DNA from: DATFLS01 sp964413425
Lineage (GTDB): Bacteria; Fidelibacterota; JAANXI01
Assembly (NCBI GenBank): GCA_964413425.1
Contig: CAYPST010000005.1
Coordinates: forward strand, 19,999 to 83,998
Direction of reading: 5' to 3'
DNA: 64,000 nt
Shown one piece after another: positions 60,614 to 64,000 of the stretch. The position numbers were made by a program, and so were the translations under genes. The notes beneath the pieces were generated by a model, which was not told the origin of the DNA, ran no database searches, and saw nothing but the letters and a program-made list of their open reading frames with translations. Numbering within the stretch: position 1 is the stretch's first letter; each line of letters opens with the position of its first letter.

Positions 60614-61469
60614 TCTCAGTGAGAGCCTGCTCTTTCCGGCGATTGATGTCCAGGGCATGTCTCGCTTCTTCGATCAGATGCAGGGGAATGCCGAATTTTT
60701 CCATGATGATCTTCTCGGTTTCATTGCGTGCTCTCAGCCGGTTCACTGTTTCCCGGCTGCTGATTTTTGTGAAATCGTTGTGAACATAAATCATCTCATG
60801 CTGGTTAGTCCGGGTCAGGCAGATACCATGCATGGTGGGTTTGAAGAATGATGCAATCCAGTGGCGGGAAAATTCTTCCAGAGAAACCGGTGTCGGCGAG
60901 AAGCGATACCGCCAGGTGTAATTGCCGCTGCGGAAGGTGAACAGGTCGAAGCGCTCATCCGCAGTCCGAAACCTGATCTCAATGCCGGCATGCGGCGCCG
61001 TATAGCGTTGAATGGTATCTTTGGAAATCTGCAGCGGCTGATGAATCATATAGCCGGGATCCACCAGGTAGTTATTTCCCTGGTAATGCAGGAGGAGGGC
61101 GGTATGCACATTTTCTCCCCACTTCATGTCCCCCATAACCGGAGAACATTGATAATCGAAAAATCCCAGGATCTCCAGTAAATAGAAGGTGAGTGAGAAA
61201 CAGGTTCCGCCCAATCGCCATCGCCGGTGATCCTCGTAAATTTCCTCCGGCATTCGAAAGGAGATTTCTCCGGAGGAATTGGCAAATTTAATGATTTTGC
61301 TGACGTTCTCGTAGGGGATGCTGCTGAATTGACTGACAATCTGAGTTATATGTTCCAGAGATGGCCCCGATGCCGCCGGCTGAATGTGGGACAGGAATTG
61401 CTGAATGGCACCACTGTGGCTTCCGTATTGTAAAGAGGGTACCCTTATTTTATTCTTGTGCAGTCTCAT
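60600..61469 (-). CDS. Arylamine N-acetyltransferase-like protein
   Basis: The 289-residue product resembles the NAT family. The Cys-His-Asp triad is visible as Cys in GGTCFSLTFYLLEILGF, His in NVHTALLLHY, and Asp in YLVDPGYMIH. IPYENVSKI near the N-terminus is also typical. NATs transfer acyl groups from acyl-CoA to amines. The natural substrate is unknown, and an amide-forming role in a secondary pathway is possible. It lies upstream of DUF4416 on the minus strand, divergent from the MerR gene. Confidence 0.8.
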   Translation of the reverse strand: MRLHKNKIRVPSLQYGSHSGAIQQFLSHIQPAASGPSLEHITQIVSQFSSIPYENVSKIIKFANSSGEISFRMPEEIYEDHRRWRLGGTCFSLTFYLLEILGFFDYQCSPVMGDMKWGENVHTALLLHYQGNNYLVDPGYMIHQPLQISKDTIQRYTAPHAGIEIRFRTADERFDLFTFRSGNYTWRYRFSPTPVSLEEFSRHWIASFFKPTMHGICLTRTNQHEMIYVHNDFTKISSRETVNRLRARNETEKIIMEKFGIPLHLIEEARHALDINRRKEQALTENETD

Positions 61470-61706
61470 TTGAAAAAAGCGGAATAAATCGTTCCTCGAG
61501 GTTTTAGATTCCGATTAAGTCCGAAAAACTGATCCGAGATACATCCTCCATAATCTCAGCTATTTTACTCATTCTAACCTTCAAAATACATACGAAACGA
61601 ACGAATGATAAGTTCAAATTAGACCATCCCGGGGGTTCAAAACATAGAGCTGTGGATTGAATACCGCCGGATCGAAATAATTGTGCCTCTGCAGGGGTGG
61701 TTTTAT

Positions 61707-61825
61707 CCCGCCATCCAGAAGACCACGTTTGTCAAAGCGTGGATGAATGGTCTTCTGGGCGGGATTCCGCCCAGACTCCGCCTGTGTGCGGAGTTAAAGG
61801 AGGAACCCCGGCTGTTAAGCCGGGG
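61707..61825. mobile_element. Hairpin-rich relic, possibly an IS200/IS605 right end
   Basis: Three stems follow each other: CCCGC...CCAGAAGACCA (61707-61725) with TGGTCTTCTGG-GCGGG (61748-61763); CTCCGC-CTGTGT-GCGGAG (61776-61793); and CCCCGGCT-GTTA-AGCCGGGG (61806-61825). The last hairpin resembles the subterminal hairpin of IS605-type right ends (and TnpB guide-RNA ends). No tnpA or tnpB is present, so it is a relic or a non-autonomous element at most. Confidence 0.4.
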
Positions 61826-61912
61826 GGCTCCATTCATGCCGGGGATTTATATGAAATGGTGATTTGCAACCAATTACCATTGAGTTTCTTATCATTACTG
61901 GGAAATTATATC

Positions 61913-61927
61913 GTTGTATTTTTCAAC
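61913..61927. promoter_or_regulatory. Inverted repeat GTTGTATTTTTCAAC, related to sites upstream of the redox operon
   Basis: It matches GTTGAAAATTTCAAC (44151) at 12 of 15 positions and lies about 170 bp before the MerR gene. It may be a shared activator site. Confidence 0.3.
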
Positions 61928-62040
61928 AGATATCGATTTCCCCTCTCTACCGCACGGACAGATTCTTTTTTCTGAAAATATCCACCGGGTAAATTCGGGA
62001 ACGCAAAGACAGTAAGTCATTGATTTTTATATATAGGAAA

Positions 62041-62061
62041 CAATATTCAAACTGAATATTG
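62041..62061. promoter_or_regulatory. Perfect 21-bp palindrome, candidate operator of the MerR-type regulator
   Basis: CAATATTCA-AAC-TGAATATTG has perfect 9-bp arms and lies 33 bp before the regulator start. MerR proteins bind such dyads, so autoregulation is plausible. Confidence 0.5.
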
Positions 62062-62093
62062 GCGAGAATGAAATCATTGTATTTCATCACGGA

Positions 62094-62630
62094 GTGCCAG
62101 TAGAAGAGATGGCATATTCATTGCAAGTGTATAATCAGGAAAGCTATACTGAGAATTACAGAGATTCTGTAATGGTAAATAAAGAACAGCCCGGACAGGA
62201 TGATCGACACGCACCAGTCTACACGATTGGAGTTGCAGCCGAAATGTTGGGTGTCTCCATCCCGACCCTGCGAAAATATGAAGCGGCGCATTTCATTGTA
62301 CCACACAGGATACAATCCGGTCATCGACGCTATTCGCCCGTTGATATTGACATCCTGAGGTGCGTCCGAAAATTGATCACCACCTATGGGGTCAGTTTGA
62401 ACGGGATTGCACGGCTGCTGGCTCTTATCCCGTGTTGGGAAATTAAGGGCTGTTCCGACCAGGAGCGTACCACGTGTGATGCGTATTATAATGAGGATAG
62501 GCCCTGCTGGTCCGCACAAGTGAAACAGGGTATTTGCACTGAAGAGGAGTGCCGGACCTGTATGGTATACGATACAGCAAGCCATCTGTCACATCTCAAA
62601 GGGTTGATCAAAGGATTGATCCATGAATGA
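62094..62630 (+). CDS. MerR-family regulator with C-terminal two-CW cysteine domain
   Basis: An N-terminal extension of about 40 residues precedes the MerR winged helix (YTIGVAAEMLGVSIPTLRKYE, then HRRYSPVDIDILRCVRKL). The C-terminal part has CWEIKGC, then CDAY, PCW, GIC and CRTCMVYD. This spacing is characteristic of the two-CW domain found in redox or metal-responsive proteins. It may bind a metal or Fe-S cluster, but the ligand is unknown. GTG at 62094 is used. ATGs at 62109 and 62172 are alternatives. Its end overlaps the cytochrome gene by 8 nt, so the regulator and cytochrome are co-transcribed. Confidence 0.8.
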   Translation: MPVEEMAYSLQVYNQESYTENYRDSVMVNKEQPGQDDRHAPVYTIGVAAEMLGVSIPTLRKYEAAHFIVPHRIQSGHRRYSPVDIDILRCVRKLITTYGVSLNGIARLLALIPCWEIKGCSDQERTTCDAYYNEDRPCWSAQVKQGICTEEECRTCMVYDTASHLSHLKGLIKGLIHE

Positions 62631-62856
62631 AAGGAGATTTCTCTTGAGATCGAAGCGTGTGTTCCTGGGAGCAGTAATCCTGGCGTTGGTTTTTGGGCTG
62701 GGACTTTTGCAGCAGTGCGACGAAGAGGTTAAGGACGGGATTGTCAGTGCACAGTTTAATTCGTCCTGCGAATCGTGTCATACGGATCAGGACGCTCTGG
62801 AGACATTGGCGGAACCGGAAGAGACCGGTGACAGCGAAGAGGCGGGCGAAGGGTGA
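62623..62856 (+). CDS. N-terminal part of a multihaem cytochrome c (or separate monohaem protein) ending at an in-frame TGA
   Basis: The 77-residue frame has an N-terminal signal or anchor helix (about 13-29, ending LLQQC), then one haem motif CESCH (near residue 49), and an acidic linker. It stops at TGA 62854-62856. The next frame (62866 onward) is in the same reading frame and starts with a normal cytochrome linker, with no ribosome binding site between. The two pieces read as one decahaem or larger lipoprotein-like cytochrome split by one TGA. Alternatives are a sequencing error, a nonsense mutation, selenocysteine read-through, or two genuine proteins. Confidence 0.7.
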   Translation: MNERRFLLRSKRVFLGAVILALVFGLGLLQQCDEEVKDGIVSAQFNSSCESCHTDQDALETLAEPEETGDSEEAGEG

Positions 62857-62882
62857 GGCGGATCGGTGCCGCAGTTAGCGGC
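62854..62882 (+). other. In-frame TGA with downstream hairpin (possible recoding site)
   Basis: TGA at 62854-62856 is followed after 11 nt by GCCGC-AGTTA-GCGGC (62868-62882), a 5-bp stem with a 5-nt loop. The apical loop is at a distance used by bacterial SECIS elements, and selA and selB are in this genome. The stem is short and the codon context is a Gly/Glu-rich linker, so functional selenocysteine is not the favoured reading. Confidence 0.3.
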
Positions 62883-64000
62883 CTGGGAAAAAGTATTTAT
62901 TCAGCCGGAAGCCTTCGCCGAATTCAAAGACACCAGGCACGGTAAACTCCCCTGTAGTGACTGCCACAATGGTGATAGGGAGCTGCGTGGTGAAAACAGC
63001 GAAGAGAATATGCAGTATGCCCATCAGGGGTTGATTCCCGATCCGGCATCACCAGAAGTCATTGATAACACCTGTGGTTTCTGTCACCGGAGTCTGACGG
63101 AAGTGCATAAGAGCAGTATGCACAGTAATCTCTGGGGAGAAAAAACCTTTGTGGCGAAGCGCGCCGGTGCCTCCTCTTACGATGCGTTGCCACCGGAAAC
63201 TCACGAGAATTATGAGAAGGATTGCGGGACGTGCCATACCACCTGTGGGCAGTGTCATATCAGCCGTCCGAATTCTGTTGGAGGAGGCTTTCTGGATAAC
63301 CATATGTTTCAGAAACGCCCCAGCCGGGATCTCAACTGCACTGCCTGTCATGGCAGCCGGGTGGGTGAAGAATATACCGGGGCCCGGGCGGAACAACGGG
63401 ACGTCCATTACATTCCCGGTGCTATGCATTGTGTCGACTGTCATGGAGCAGACGAGATGCATGGAGACGGCAATAAGTACCCCCATCGACTGGCAAATCC
63501 CCTGGTCCCGCGCTGCGAAGATTGTCACTCGGCTGTGAATACGGCGAACGATTGGCATGAGCAGCACTGGGGTGAGCTGAGCTGTTCGGTGTGTCACAGC
63601 CAGCCGTACAAAAATTGTAATACCTGTCATGCTGGCGGCGAAGGCATTGCGGAACCTTCGTATATCGATTTCAAAATTGGGAAGAATCCAGTCCCCGACC
63701 TGCGGGAATATGAGCTCGTGACGCTGCGTCATATCCCCATTGCCAGAGATACCTATGAAAATTGGGGCCAGGAGTTGCCCGATTATACTGTGATGCCAAC
63801 CTGGAAATACACTGTGCCGCATAATATTCAGCTCTGGACGGCCCGCACGGATACCGCCGGTGGTACAACATGCTCGGAAAACTGTCATATCAATGGAACA
63901 CTAAACAGAGAGTATTATCTGCTGCAGGATAGTCTGGAAGCGAACTTTCCGGCAGACCAATATCCCGGAGAGATCGAAGCAAATCAGCCGGTCGTCGTAG
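62866..64000 (+). CDS. Multihaem c-type cytochrome, partial (runs off the window)
   Basis: About 378 codons are visible from GTG 62866, with no stop before the end. Nine CXXCH motifs occur in order: CSDCH, CGFCH, CGTCH, CGQCH, CTACH, CVDCH, CEDCH, CSVCH, CNTCH. A CX3CH motif (CSENCH) follows near the end of the visible part. With CESCH from the upstream segment the full frame carries at least ten. It has no signal peptide of its own, so export would need the upstream segment, which supports a single split gene. Multihaem proteins of this type carry electrons across the periplasm or to an outer partner. The MerR/two-CW gene precedes it in one operon. Confidence 0.85.
   Translation, partial: MPQLAAWEKVFIQPEAFAEFKDTRHGKLPCSDCHNGDRELRGENSEENMQYAHQGLIPDPASPEVIDNTCGFCHRSLTEVHKSSMHSNLWGEKTFVAKRAGASSYDALPPETHENYEKDCGTCHTTCGQCHISRPNSVGGGFLDNHMFQKRPSRDLNCTACHGSRVGEEYTGARAEQRDVHYIPGAMHCVDCHGADEMHGDGNKYPHRLANPLVPRCEDCHSAVNTANDWHEQHWGELSCSVCHSQPYKNCNTCHAGGEGIAEPSYIDFKIGKNPVPDLREYELVTLRHIPIARDTYENWGQELPDYTVMPTWKYTVPHNIQLWTARTDTAGGTTCSENCHINGTLNREYYLLQDSLEANFPADQYPGEIEANQPVVV

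Larger units (their letters stand above)
61470..62093. other. 624-bp intergenic region between divergent operons
   Basis: The region lies between the NAT-like gene (minus) and the MerR gene (plus). It contains the hairpin-rich element at 61707-61825, a GTTGTATTTTTCAAC inverted repeat at 61913, and the 21-bp palindrome at 62041. No gene or clear sigma-70 promoter is seen. Confidence 0.6.

Overview
The window is a mostly gene-dense bacterial chromosome segment. Many genes are co-directional and overlap by a few bases. TTG and GTG starts are common, as in rpsP, gmk, coaBC, hisC and the archaemetzincin gene. A 10-N run at 42564-42573 shows this is a scaffolded draft assembly, plausibly a metagenome bin. 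The gene set combines a complete batABCDE set, long-form hisG, RelA/SpoT, RqcH-type NFACT, DUF4416, DUF4321, archaemetzincin, multihaem cytochromes and NrfD/GcvH-like redox genes. That fits an anaerobic or microaerophilic, Gram-negative-type member of the FCB group or a neighbouring candidate phylum (Calditrichota, KSB1 or Marinimicrobia-like). This placement is inference from gene content only.

Layout. 0.3-5 kb: translation block ffh-rpsP-khpA-rimM-trmD-tRNA-Asn-rplS. 4.8-11.6 kb: a TSUP permease, selA-selB (selenocysteine insertion) and mutS. 11.8-21.6 kb: RqcH-like NFACT (minus strand), yicC-gmk-rpoZ-coaBC-udg, dnaB, relA/spoT and a HU-family gene. 21.6-29.7 kb: ruvX, an unidentified structured-RNA candidate, ecfT-truA-degP-purB-psd, purS-purQ, DUF4321 and two tatA genes. 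29.7-37.4 kb: gatA, batABCDE, a SPOR protein and a small unknown gene. 38-44 kb: sat, a dolichol/phytol-kinase-like gene, an NlpC/P60 lipoprotein, a broken GH9 gene beside the assembly gap, and nagA. 44.4-48 kb: a four-gene redox cluster. 48.3-55.5 kb: the his operon hisGDCBHAFI behind a clear promoter, a histidine-rich leader peptide and an attenuator. 56.2-59.8 kb: a c-haem-type sensor kinase, a sigma-54 activator and an archaemetzincin gene. 60-61.5 kb: DUF4416 and an arylamine N-acetyltransferase-like gene. 62-64 kb: a MerR/two-CW regulator and a multihaem cytochrome that runs off the window.

The most interesting theme is an anaerobic respiratory module spread over 44-64 kb. At 44.4-48 kb two GcvH-like proteins, both apparently lacking the lipoyl lysine, flank a four-cluster ferredoxin-like subunit and an NrfD/HybB membrane subunit. 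At 56-59 kb a kinase with CXXCH and CX4CH motifs in its extracytoplasmic domain is paired with a sigma-54 activator. At 62-64 kb a MerR-family regulator precedes a decahaem-or-larger cytochrome whose reading frame is split by one in-frame TGA. Related 15-bp inverted repeats (GTTGAAAATTTCAAC type) lie upstream of both the redox operon and the MerR-cytochrome operon, so common control is possible.

The window also carries a dispersed hairpin-rich repeat family. Its two full copies, in opposite orientation, have about 18-bp terminal inverted repeats and 7-bp target duplications, which marks a MITE. Several unrelated tandem repeats are also present (7-bp units, GTGAGAAGTGAAAA-type units, and 4 x 42 bp).
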